A DNA stretch of 64,000 nucleotides from an uncultured SAR116 cluster alpha proteobacterium (GTDB taxonomy: Bacteria; Pseudomonadota; Alphaproteobacteria; Puniceispirillales; Marisalimonadaceae). Within the stretch, counting starts at the first letter, position 1; each line of letters opens with the position of its first letter. The notes under the pieces are model-generated. The model ran no database searches, was not told the DNA's origin, and worked only from the letters and a program-made list of their open reading frames with translations. The stretch is from positions 62,001 through 126,000 of the forward strand of contig CACMYY010000001.1 in assembly GCA_902618025.1 (NCBI GenBank), given 5' to 3'. Shown here piece by piece: positions 28,373 through 37,820 of the stretch. The translations under genes and the position numbers were made by a program.

Positions 28373-31027
28373 ATGGAATTAATTTTTTTATTATTGTTAA
28401 TAGTTCTAATGGCAATATCCCTAGGTTCAGGTTTTCCTGTAGCCTTTGCTCTTCCAGGTTCCGCTATTATATCAATAGGAGTAGCTGCATTTTTTGGGTA
28501 TTTACTTGAAAATAATGCGGATGCTTATTTTTTCTCTGGTGGACCATCTGAATGGCTGTCAGCTGGTGTTACTAATCTCAGAGGAGTATATTGGGAAGTA
28601 GAAAGGGATACATTAATTGCTATTCCTTTATTTATTTTTATGGGCTTAATGCTTCAAAGATCTAAAATTGCTGAAGATTTACTTGTAACTATGGCACAAC
28701 TATTTGGACCTGTCAGAGGTGGTTTGGGTATATCAGTTGTGTTTGTAGGTGCATTATTAGCCGCAACCACTGGAATAGTAGGTGCAACTGTTGTAGCTAT
28801 GGGATTAATTTCTTTGCCAGCAATGCTAAGGAATAAATACTCTGCACCACTTGCTACTGGAACAATAGCTGCATCAGGAACTTTGGGACAAATAATACCT
28901 CCTTCAATCGTTTTGATAATTTTAGCTGATCAACTTGCAACAGCATCCGATCAAGCAGGTACAATGCGTAAAGCTTTGTACAAAGAAGCAACAGGCGAGA
29001 TATCGATGCCTTCGATATTTGATGTTACTTCAACTAGTGCAGGAGAAATGTTTTTAGGAGCTTTTCTTCCTGGTGTTTTACTTGTTGGTATATATATGCT
29101 TTTTATTTTAGTACTTGCATTTGTCTCACCTAAAAGTGCACCTTCAGTTCCATATGAAGGTAAAATGGACAAAAAATTTTGGCTAAATGTTATGTTGATT
29201 TTAATACCGCCATTAACATTAATTATATTAGTTTTGGGTTCAATCATTACTGGAATTGCAACAGTAAATCAAGCAGGAGCCATAGGAGCTGCTGGTGCTA
29301 TAATTATGGCAGGCTATAGGCAAACGGAAGGTTTAAAATCTTCATTATATCCAGCTTTTTTGGTTCTAATTTCTATTTTTTTACTAGCTTATGCAGTTAG
29401 TAATTACACCATGAATGTTAAATTAATAAATACTTTTGAAGATAAAATTGGAATATTTATTGGCGTTATTGGATCGACTTTACTTTTAATTGCTATCATA
29501 TGGAGTAGTTGGAGACTATTTAAATTTAACAACACCATGCAGGGTGTTATGATGGAAACAGCCAAAACTACTTCTTTAGTTTTTATAATCCTTTTAGGAG
29601 CTGCAATGCTTACAGCTGCTTTTAGAGCATTTGGAGGAGAAGAACTTGTAAAAGAATATTTAAATTCTTTACCTGGAGGTTTTTGGTCAAAATTCATAAT
29701 TGTAATGGTAGTTATTTTTATATTGGGCTTTTTTCTAGATTTCATTGAAATTGCAGTTGTAGTAGTTCCAATTGTTGCTCCTATCTTACTTGCTGATCCT
29801 TCAGCAAATATAACTGCTGTATGGCTAGGGGTCATGATTGGTCTAAATATTCAGACATCTTTTTTAACTCCTCCTTTTGGTTTCGCTTTATTTTATTTAA
29901 GAGGTGTTGCTTCAAAGGCAGTTAAAACTATCCAAATGTATAAAGGTGTAGTGCCATTTATAACTCTACAATTGATAGCTCTAGCAGTTGTAGGCTCATA
30001 TCCGTTTTTAGTAAATTATTTACCTAATAGATTAAATTTTCTTTCAGAGACGTCTCCCCCACCTAAGAATCCAAAATTACAACTGTGTACAGAAAAATAT
30101 ATGAAAGACAATATGTTAAATCCAAATAGTTTAACAAAAGTATCAATTATTAATCTATCTAAAGCAGATTTATCTTCAATGTCCCGAAAATATCAGAATA
30201 TAATTAAAAACTCTATAAGCTCAATCGAAGATGGGTTTTTAAACTTAAACAAAGCATTTGAAATTGAAGAAAAAATACAAGATCAATCTATAAATTATTT
30301 ACCACTTTTAAAAGTAGTAAGAAATAAAGAAAAAAATATTAGAGAACTTGAAACCTTAATTAAAAATAATGAAATAACCATTTCAAGACTTGATAATAAT
30401 GATAATCAAAAAATTTCATTGTTGAAGTCAGAAAATAAAAAACTAAAAAATAATATTCAAAATGAAAAGCAAGGTATTCCAGAAAATTGGTCTGATACCT
30501 ATAAAAATTTTCAGAAATTAATAAAAGAAGAAAATTTAAATAGAAACAAATATAGAAGAGCAATGGATAATTCTTATGACGAAATGACAATATTGCTTAA
30601 CATTCTATTATCAAAAACGGAATTTTATAAATTAAGAGATAAGTTTGAAAAAATAAGTAAAATATTAGAGACTAGTGAGCCAAAATCTTTATCAAATGAA
30701 ATTAAGGTTTTTTCAAAAAAGGTTTCACGTTTACCTGATAATTCAAAAATTACGTCCAAACTCTCTAAAGTATCTAGAAACTTAAAAAAGAAAAAAGTGA
30801 ATTATAAAAAAGTTATCAAAGATTTTAATCTTTCTTTCGTAGAGTATGAAAAAAAATATAATGATCTTAAAAAAATTGATAATAAAGTAATCGACGCCTT
30901 ATCAGTATTTCTTGATAGTACAAAATTTACAATAGGATTAAGACAACAGCAAAATATTCCTAAGGATATTGCTTTGTTTTTAGCAGGCTGTAAATCTGAT
31001 CATCGTGATTTGTCCTTATACTTTTGA
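28373..31027 (+). CDS. TRAP transporter large permease subunit (DctM) with coiled-coil-like C-terminal extension
   Basis: GSGFPVAFALPGSA, IPLFIFMGLMLQRS, GTIAASGTLGQIIPPSIVLIILAD, TSFLTPPFGFALFYLRG; about 330-aa Lys/Glu/Asn-rich tail. Confidence 0.92.
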   Translation: MELIFLLLLIVLMAISLGSGFPVAFALPGSAIISIGVAAFFGYLLENNADAYFFSGGPSEWLSAGVTNLRGVYWEVERDTLIAIPLFIFMGLMLQRSKIAEDLLVTMAQLFGPVRGGLGISVVFVGALLAATTGIVGATVVAMGLISLPAMLRNKYSAPLATGTIAASGTLGQIIPPSIVLIILADQLATASDQAGTMRKALYKEATGEISMPSIFDVTSTSAGEMFLGAFLPGVLLVGIYMLFILVLAFVSPKSAPSVPYEGKMDKKFWLNVMLILIPPLTLIILVLGSIITGIATVNQAGAIGAAGAIIMAGYRQTEGLKSSLYPAFLVLISIFLLAYAVSNYTMNVKLINTFEDKIGIFIGVIGSTLLLIAIIWSSWRLFKFNNTMQGVMMETAKTTSLVFIILLGAAMLTAAFRAFGGEELVKEYLNSLPGGFWSKFIIVMVVIFILGFFLDFIEIAVVVVPIVAPILLADPSANITAVWLGVMIGLNIQTSFLTPPFGFALFYLRGVASKAVKTIQMYKGVVPFITLQLIALAVVGSYPFLVNYLPNRLNFLSETSPPPKNPKLQLCTEKYMKDNMLNPNSLTKVSIINLSKADLSSMSRKYQNIIKNSISSIEDGFLNLNKAFEIEEKIQDQSINYLPLLKVVRNKEKNIRELETLIKNNEITISRLDNNDNQKISLLKSENKKLKNNIQNEKQGIPENWSDTYKNFQKLIKEENLNRNKYRRAMDNSYDEMTILLNILLSKTEFYKLRDKFEKISKILETSEPKSLSNEIKVFSKKVSRLPDNSKITSKLSKVSRNLKKKKVNYKKVIKDFNLSFVEYEKKYNDLKKIDNKVIDALSVFLDSTKFTIGLRQQQNIPKDIALFLAGCKSDHRDLSLYF

Positions 31028-31038
31028 TAGGCATTATT

Positions 31039-32631
31039 ATGCTTTCTTCAAAACTTTCTTATAATTATATGATGACTGCTCCTCATCATTTAGCAACAAA
31101 AACTGGCTCTGATATTTTAAAAAACGGTGGTAACGCTGTTGAAGCAATGATTGCTTCTGCTGCAATGATATCAGTTGTATATCCTCATATGAATTCTATG
31201 GGTGGTGATAATTTCTGGTTAATTTCTGATAAAAACAAAAATGTTCATGCAATTGATTCCTGTGGTCCAGCGTCAAATAATGCAAATGTGGAATTCTATA
31301 AAAATCAAGGCTTTAGCTCTATTCCTTCACGTGGACCATTATCAGCCTTAACTGTTCCAGGTGCTGTTGCAGGTTGGAAGCTGGCATATGATTTTAGCAT
31401 TAAAAATTTAGGGGGTAAAATTCCAATAAGTAGACTTTTGCTTGATGCGGAACAAGCTGCTAAAGAAGGAATTGCAGTAACTAATACTCTAAGAAATAAT
31501 TTAAAATCAAAATTAAATCAGCTTGTTAACGTTATAGGTTTCAAAGATGTTTATTTAAAAAATGGTAAAATTCCAAATGTTGGAGATAGATTAATTATTC
31601 CAAATTTGTCGAATACTTTTTCCTGCCTAATAAAAAATGGGTTAGAGGACTTTTATTCAGGTGAAGTCTTCAGTAAGATCATTTCTGATTTAAATAATTT
31701 AGGATCTCCATTAAATTCAGACGATTTTAAAAGTTATAAAGCAACTTTTGTAGATCCCTTAGAATTAAAAATTAAAGATGCTAAATTATTTAACTTACCG
31801 CCTCCCACTCAAGGATTAGCATCAATATTAATTTTAGGTGTGCTTGATGAATTATCAATTACTTGCAAAAATAATGATGAATTAATCCATAATATTGTGG
31901 AGATAACAAAAGCAGTTTTTAAGATAAGAGATGAATATATATCTGATCCAAGATATATGAGCTCTAATGTTAGTGAATTTTTAACAAAAAATTTCATTAA
32001 AAAATTAGCTAAGGAAATTAATTTTGAAAAAGTTGCACCTTGGCCTGCTTCTTCTCCAGGTGGTGATACTGTTTGGTTAGGTGCAACCGATACATATGGA
32101 AATACTGTTAGTTTTATACAGAGTATTTATTGGGAGTTTGGTTCTGGTTTAGTTTTACCTAATACTGGTATAACAATGCAAAATAGAGGTATTAGTTTTT
32201 CTCTTGATCCAAAAAGTCATAATCATTTATTACCTGCTCGGAAACCATTTCATACAATTCAACCAGCATTAGCTCATTTCGATGATGGTAGGGTAATGTC
32301 ATATGGGACTATGGGTGGAGAAGGGCAACCTCAGACACAAGCTGCGATTTTTTATAGATATAATGTTCAAAATTTAAATCTACAAAATGCAATTAATAAA
32401 CCAAGATGGTTATTAGGCAAGACATGGGGTGAGGAAACGACCTCATTGAAAATTGAAGAACGTTTTTCTGCTGATACTTTTGATAAATTAATATCAATGG
32501 GTCATATCGTTGAAAAAGTCGGAGCATTTGAAGAAATAATGGGTCATGCTGGAGCATTAGTCAGTTACCCTTCCGGTCTTAAAGAAGGGGGGTATGACTT
32601 AAGGAGTGATGGTGCTGCTATTGGAGGATAA
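31039..32631 (+). CDS. gamma-glutamyltransferase family protein
   Basis: APHHLATKTGSDILKNGGNAVEAMIAS, TVPGAVAGWKLA, MGGEGQPQTQA. Confidence 0.92.
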   Translation: MLSSKLSYNYMMTAPHHLATKTGSDILKNGGNAVEAMIASAAMISVVYPHMNSMGGDNFWLISDKNKNVHAIDSCGPASNNANVEFYKNQGFSSIPSRGPLSALTVPGAVAGWKLAYDFSIKNLGGKIPISRLLLDAEQAAKEGIAVTNTLRNNLKSKLNQLVNVIGFKDVYLKNGKIPNVGDRLIIPNLSNTFSCLIKNGLEDFYSGEVFSKIISDLNNLGSPLNSDDFKSYKATFVDPLELKIKDAKLFNLPPPTQGLASILILGVLDELSITCKNNDELIHNIVEITKAVFKIRDEYISDPRYMSSNVSEFLTKNFIKKLAKEINFEKVAPWPASSPGGDTVWLGATDTYGNTVSFIQSIYWEFGSGLVLPNTGITMQNRGISFSLDPKSHNHLLPARKPFHTIQPALAHFDDGRVMSYGTMGGEGQPQTQAAIFYRYNVQNLNLQNAINKPRWLLGKTWGEETTSLKIEERFSADTFDKLISMGHIVEKVGAFEEIMGHAGALVSYPSGLKEGGYDLRSDGAAIGG

Positions 32632-32633
32632 AT

Positions 32634-33353
32634 TCAAAAATTTTTCCAATTATTGCTACTTAATATCTGTCCTGGTCTAAATCTTGACTTATATGACATA
32701 CTTGAAAGTCCATCAATATAATACCCAAGATATAAATATTTAAAATTGTTACTCTTACCAAATAATAAACATTGTGCAATCATATAATTCCCTAGTCCTA
32801 ACTTATTAAATTTTGGATCAAAAAAACTATAAACAGCTGATAAGTTTTTTTCATCAATATCTAAAAGAAGTACACCTGCTAAATTTTTACATTGATCTCT
32901 AAACTCCATAAGCACTGTCTTAATTGGTGAAGTTTCTATCATTGACGAAAATTCATCTACATTCATATCTGACATTGAACCACCAGAATGTCTCTCTAAT
33001 TGATATTTTTTAAAAATTTTAAAATGTTCATCAGTTGAATTATTATTGACAAAAGTATAACTAAAATTTCTAAAATTTTTTAAAACCCTTTTTAAACTTT
33101 TTGTTAATTTAAAATTTTTTATGTCAACTCTATAAGATTTGCAGGCACTACAATTATCGCAAACAGGCCTATACATCCAATTTTCAACTCTTCTAAAACC
33201 ATTAATTGAGAGTTCTTCATAAATTTTTTGATTATTTGTAATGTCAGTTGCTATTCTTTTTTCAACTTTTCCTCTTAAATATGGGCATGAAGTAGCTTTA
33301 GTTAGCATATATATTGGTTGTTCTAAGACACTTTCTGGTTTTATATCAATCAT
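32634..33353 (-). CDS. bpt: leucyl/aspartyl-tRNA--protein transferase (arginyltransferase family)
   Basis: FRRVENWMYRPVCDNCSACKSYRVDI; LGNYMIAQCLLFGKSNNFKYLYLGYYIDG. Confidence 0.92.
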   Translation of the reverse strand: MIDIKPESVLEQPIYMLTKATSCPYLRGKVEKRIATDITNNQKIYEELSINGFRRVENWMYRPVCDNCSACKSYRVDIKNFKLTKSLKRVLKNFRNFSYTFVNNNSTDEHFKIFKKYQLERHSGGSMSDMNVDEFSSMIETSPIKTVLMEFRDQCKNLAGVLLLDIDEKNLSAVYSFFDPKFNKLGLGNYMIAQCLLFGKSNNFKYLYLGYYIDGLSSMSYKSRFRPGQILSSNNWKNF

Positions 33354-33386
33354 AATCTATATACGGCTTCTTATTTTATATTTTTA

Positions 33387-34412
33387 TTAAATTTTTTTAA
33401 TCAAATTTTTCGCGATATAAGGAGCAAAATAAGTTATGATCGCATCACAACCAGCTCTTTTAAAACACAACATAGTTTCAAATATAATGTTTTTTTCATC
33501 TAACCATCCATTTTGAATAGAATTTTTTAACATAGAATACTCACCAGATACTTGGTAAGCGACAATAGGAAAGTTAAATTCTTTTTTGGCTTTGCTGATG
33601 ATATCTAAATAAGGCATTCCCGGTTTTACTATTATCATGTCAGCCCCTTCATTTATATCAAGTCTAATTTCTCTTAATGCTTCGTCTGAATTTGCAGGAT
33701 CCATTTGATAGCTTTTTTTTGTTTTTTTGGATAAATTCGAAGCTGATCCAATAGCATCTCTAAAAGGACCATAAAAAGATGACGCATATTTAGCAGCATA
33801 TGACATGATTTGAACGTTAATAAGCCCATAATCATCTAAAGAATCTCTTATTGCACCAACCCTACCATCCATCATATCACTTGGTGCTACGATATCACAT
33901 CCTGCTTCAGCTTGTACAATTGCTTGTTTACATAAAATATCTAGTGTTAAGTCGTTATCAATCTCATTATTATGTAATACGCCATCATGGCCGTGATTTG
34001 TATAAGGATCAAGTGCAACATCAGTAATAACACCTAGATTTGGGTTAACTTTTTTTGTAATTTTAATAGCCTTGCATAACAAATTATTTTTATTTAGCGC
34101 TTCTTCACCATTAGGTGTTTTTAATTCATTTTCAATTTTTGGAAACAGAGCGATCGCAGGAATTTCTAAAGAAGAAATATAATCAATTTCTTTATAAAGT
34201 AAATCTGTTGAAATTCTGTAAATTCCTGGCATGGAGCTTATTTCTTCTTTTATATTTGAGCCATAAGTAATAAAAATTGGATAAATTAAGTCATTAATTG
34301 ACAAAATATTTTCAGACATTAGTCTTCTTGAAAAATCTGATAAACGATTTCTTCTCATTCTTACTCTTGGAAAACTATTTATAGAAAATTGTTTATTTGA
34401 GGGTTGTTTCAT
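33387..34412 (-). CDS. hemB: delta-aminolevulinic acid dehydratase
   Basis: DVALDPYTNHGHDGV, GCDIVAPSDMMDGRVGAIR, FYGPFRDA, MIIVKPGMPYLD. Confidence 0.96.
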   Translation of the reverse strand: MKQPSNKQFSINSFPRVRMRRNRLSDFSRRLMSENILSINDLIYPIFITYGSNIKEEISSMPGIYRISTDLLYKEIDYISSLEIPAIALFPKIENELKTPNGEEALNKNNLLCKAIKITKKVNPNLGVITDVALDPYTNHGHDGVLHNNEIDNDLTLDILCKQAIVQAEAGCDIVAPSDMMDGRVGAIRDSLDDYGLINVQIMSYAAKYASSFYGPFRDAIGSASNLSKKTKKSYQMDPANSDEALREIRLDINEGADMIIVKPGMPYLDIISKAKKEFNFPIVAYQVSGEYSMLKNSIQNGWLDEKNIIFETMLCFKRAGCDAIITYFAPYIAKNLIKKI

Positions 34413-34523
34413 GTTGATGTCCTGTCAATAATTCCATAAGTTGTAATTTATACTGCTATAAACTTTCAATCAAATTAGTTTTAATTTATTTTTAGATATA
34501 AGCTTTATAAGGGAACAATTACA

Positions 34524-35843
34524 ATGTTATTATCTAAATTTTTTATTCCAATATTAAAAGAAAATCCAAAAGAAGCTGAGATTATATCGCATATCTATAT
34601 GCTAAGATCTGGTATGATCCAACTATCAGCATCTGGAATTTATTCATGGTTGCCACTTGGAAAAATAGTATTAGAAAAAATCACAGAAATTTGCAGACAA
34701 GAAATGTTAAAAGCTGGAGCTAATGAAATTTTAATGCCTACGATTCAGCCTGCTGAGATCTGGAAAGAATCTGGACGATACGATGATTATGGTAAAGAAA
34801 TGCTTCGCATTAAAGATAGGAATAATAGAGATTTGCTATATGGGCCTACTAATGAAGAACTTGTAACTGAAATATTTAGAACTCATGTAAAAAGCTATAA
34901 AGAACTACCTCTTAATCTTTTTCATATTCAGTGGAAGTTTAGAGATGAACTAAGGCCTAGATTTGGTGTAATGAGAGGAAGAGAATTTTTAATGAAAGAT
35001 GCATATTCTTTTGATAATGACTACAAGTCATCAATAAATTCATACAATAAAATGTTTATAGCCTACATACAATTATTCAAAAAAATGGGTCTGAAAGCGG
35101 TACCAATGAAAGCTGATACAGGACCAATAGGAGGTGATTTAAGTCACGAATTTATAATAATTGCAGATACTGGAGAAAGTGTAGTTTACATAGAAAAAGA
35201 ATTATTAAATTTTAATATATCGTCCTTGAATGTTAATTATGACGATAATCTTCAAGATGAAGTAAATAAATACACATCTTTTTATGCAGCAACTGAAGAA
35301 AAGCATAACATGAATAAATTTGATAACAAAATAAATAATTTAATTAAAAAAAGAGGCATCGAGGTCGGTCATATTTTTCATTTTGGCCAAAAATATTCTA
35401 TGCCTATGAAAGCTACAATAAGTGACAAAGAAGGGAAAAATATTCCAGTTTTTATGGGTTCTTATGGTGTAGGCCTTTCAAGATTAGTTGGCGCTGTTAT
35501 TGAAGCTAATCATGACCAAAATGGTATAATTTGGCCTAAAGAAATTTCTCCTTGGGATTATAATATAATAAATTTAAAAAGTGGAGATGTTAATTGTGAC
35601 AATATTTGTTTAAAATTATATAATATTATGAAAAATAAAGGCTTAAACATTTTGTATGATGATACTGACGAAAGGGCAGGTGTTAAGCTTGCTAGAGCAG
35701 ATTTGATTGGTTTACCTTATCAAATCATAATTGGTCCTAAGGGAATAAAAGAACAATCATATGACATAAAGTGTAGAAAAAGTGGAGATATATCTAAATT
35801 ATCATACAATGAATTATTAAATCTTGTTCAAACAAAAAAATAA
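34524..35843 (+). CDS. proS: prolyl-tRNA synthetase
   Basis: [77 protein letters not shown]. Confidence 0.96.
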   Translation: MLLSKFFIPILKENPKEAEIISHIYMLRSGMIQLSASGIYSWLPLGKIVLEKITEICRQEMLKAGANEILMPTIQPAEIWKESGRYDDYGKEMLRIKDRNNRDLLYGPTNEELVTEIFRTHVKSYKELPLNLFHIQWKFRDELRPRFGVMRGREFLMKDAYSFDNDYKSSINSYNKMFIAYIQLFKKMGLKAVPMKADTGPIGGDLSHEFIIIADTGESVVYIEKELLNFNISSLNVNYDDNLQDEVNKYTSFYAATEEKHNMNKFDNKINNLIKKRGIEVGHIFHFGQKYSMPMKATISDKEGKNIPVFMGSYGVGLSRLVGAVIEANHDQNGIIWPKEISPWDYNIINLKSGDVNCDNICLKLYNIMKNKGLNILYDDTDERAGVKLARADLIGLPYQIIIGPKGIKEQSYDIKCRKSGDISKLSYNELLNLVQTKK

Positions 35844-35849
35844 AAGCAT

Positions 35850-37109
35850 ATGGAATATTTTATTTTTAATGAAACTGAAAAAATAATTGCTATTAGGTAT
35901 ATTAAATCAAGGCGTGTAGAAGGTTTTATATCTATTTCTGCATGGTTTTCTCTAATTGGTATTATTTTAGGTGTTGCTACTCTTATAGTTGTAATGTCAG
36001 TAATGAATGGTTTTAGAACTGAATTAGTCGATAGAATTTTAGGGATAAATGGTCATCTTATTATTTACAAGAAAAATGGACTATCTATAGAAAACTACAA
36101 CAGAATTGTAAAACAAGTCTCAGATACAGAAAATGTAATTGCAGTTACTCCTCACTTGGAAGGACAAGCTCTTGCTAATACAAAGTATACTGCTTCAGGA
36201 GTTATTATTAGAGGAACTAAATGGTCAGACTTACCAGCTAAAAAATTGCTTTGGAAATCTCTTGATAAAACAACAATAGATAATTTTAAAATAAAACAAA
36301 ATATAATTTTAGGATATAGATTAGCACAAAGATTAAATGTAAGTGTAGGGGATTACATATCTCTTATATCTCCAAACGTAATGCAAACTGCCATTGGTGT
36401 TTTGCCAATTAGACAAAACTTTAGGGTTGGCGGATTTTTTGATATTGGGATGTATGAATATGATAATAATTTTATATTTATACCTTGGGAAAAAGCAGAA
36501 AACTTTCTTTCAACAAAACAAGTAGCCCATGGAATCGAAATTTTCTTGGAAAACCCAAAATTTACTCAGTCTGTCTACTCTGACTTAAATACAAAATTAG
36601 ATAACGATTTAATCATAATTGATTGGAAAAAAAGAAATTCTTCATTTATGAATGCCCTTGAAGTTGAAAAAAACGTGATGTTTGTGATCTTAACTTTGAT
36701 TATTCTTGTAGCAACTTTTAACATAATATCTTCAATGATAATGTTGGTTCAAACAAAAAAGTCTGATATAGCACTGATGAGAACAATGGGGGCCTCAAAA
36801 TATTTAATTATAAGAATTTTTATCCTTACAGGTTCAATAATTGGTATTTTAGGTACATTTATAGGTGCATTAATAGGAATAGTTGTATCCACTAACATTG
36901 AAACTATAAGAGGTTATATATCATTCTTATTTGGACAAGAATTATTTTCGCCTGAGGTATACTTTTTGTCTACATTACCTTCAAATATAAACTTTAATGA
37001 AGTTTTAGTGGTAATATTTTTGTCAATTATTTTGACTTTGTTAGCTAGTACCTTTCCTGCTTGGAAAGCTTCAAAAATATCTCCAGCAGAGGCATTGAGA
37101 TATGAGTAG
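35850..37109 (+). CDS. lolC: lipoprotein-releasing ABC transporter permease (LolC/LolE)
   Basis: IAIRYIKSRRVEGFISISAWFSLIGIILGVATLIVVMSVMNGFR; FtsX-like C-terminus; upstream of lolD. Confidence 0.92.
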   Translation: MEYFIFNETEKIIAIRYIKSRRVEGFISISAWFSLIGIILGVATLIVVMSVMNGFRTELVDRILGINGHLIIYKKNGLSIENYNRIVKQVSDTENVIAVTPHLEGQALANTKYTASGVIIRGTKWSDLPAKKLLWKSLDKTTIDNFKIKQNIILGYRLAQRLNVSVGDYISLISPNVMQTAIGVLPIRQNFRVGGFFDIGMYEYDNNFIFIPWEKAENFLSTKQVAHGIEIFLENPKFTQSVYSDLNTKLDNDLIIIDWKKRNSSFMNALEVEKNVMFVILTLIILVATFNIISSMIMLVQTKKSDIALMRTMGASKYLIIRIFILTGSIIGILGTFIGALIGIVVSTNIETIRGYISFLFGQELFSPEVYFLSTLPSNINFNEVLVVIFLSIILTLLASTFPAWKASKISPAEALRYE

Positions 37110-37815
37110 ATTAACTGGTAAAAGAGACTTATTAATTTTAAAGAATATTACTCATGTTTATAATCAACAATCCCAAAAAATTAAAGTTCTTAATAACATA
37201 AATCTTAGAGTATTTAGGGGGGAAATAATTTCTTTAATAGGTCCCAGTGGTACTGGAAAATCAACTTTATTAAATATTGCAGGTTTACTTGAGCAACCGA
37301 CATTTGGAACAATTAGTTTAAGTGGACACAATTGCACAAAATTAAGTGAAGACAGCAAAACAATACTGAGAGGATCTAAAATTGGTTTTGTTTTTCAGTC
37401 TCACCGTCTTTTTCATGAGTTTTCCGCTGTTGAAAATGTAATGTTACCGCAATTAATTATGGGTAAATCTAAAATAGTATCAAAAAAACATTCAATAGAG
37501 TTGTTATCTATATTAGGTTTAAAAAACAGACTTGACTTTAGACCTGCTAAATTGTCTGGGGGAGAAGCTCAAAGAGTTGCTATCGCAAGAGCTTTAGCTA
37601 ATTCTCCAAGTTTAATATTAGCAGATGAACCTACTGGAAATTTGGATGCAACAAGTGCAAAAAATGTTTTTGATATTTTATACAAATTAGTCAAATCTTT
37701 AGATATAAGTTGTATTTTTGCAACCCACAATAATGATTTAGCAAAATTAATGGATAGGAAGATAATATTAAAAAACGGTTCTATTAGTGAACAATATTTA
37801 CAAGAACTGGATTAA
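37102..37815 (+). CDS. lolD: lipoprotein-releasing ABC transporter ATPase LolD
   Basis: GPSGTGKSTLLNIAG, LSGGEAQRVAIARAL, ILADEPTGNLD. Confidence 0.94.
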   Translation: MSRLTGKRDLLILKNITHVYNQQSQKIKVLNNINLRVFRGEIISLIGPSGTGKSTLLNIAGLLEQPTFGTISLSGHNCTKLSEDSKTILRGSKIGFVFQSHRLFHEFSAVENVMLPQLIMGKSKIVSKKHSIELLSILGLKNRLDFRPAKLSGGEAQRVAIARALANSPSLILADEPTGNLDATSAKNVFDILYKLVKSLDISCIFATHNNDLAKLMDRKIILKNGSISEQYLQELD

Positions 37816-37820
37816 AAAAA

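Noticed and set aside
29404-29835. 143-aa reverse ORF inside the TRAP permease gene
   Set aside because: Antisense to hydrophobic TM coding sequence; low-complexity Ile/Thr/Lys composition is typical of such shadows
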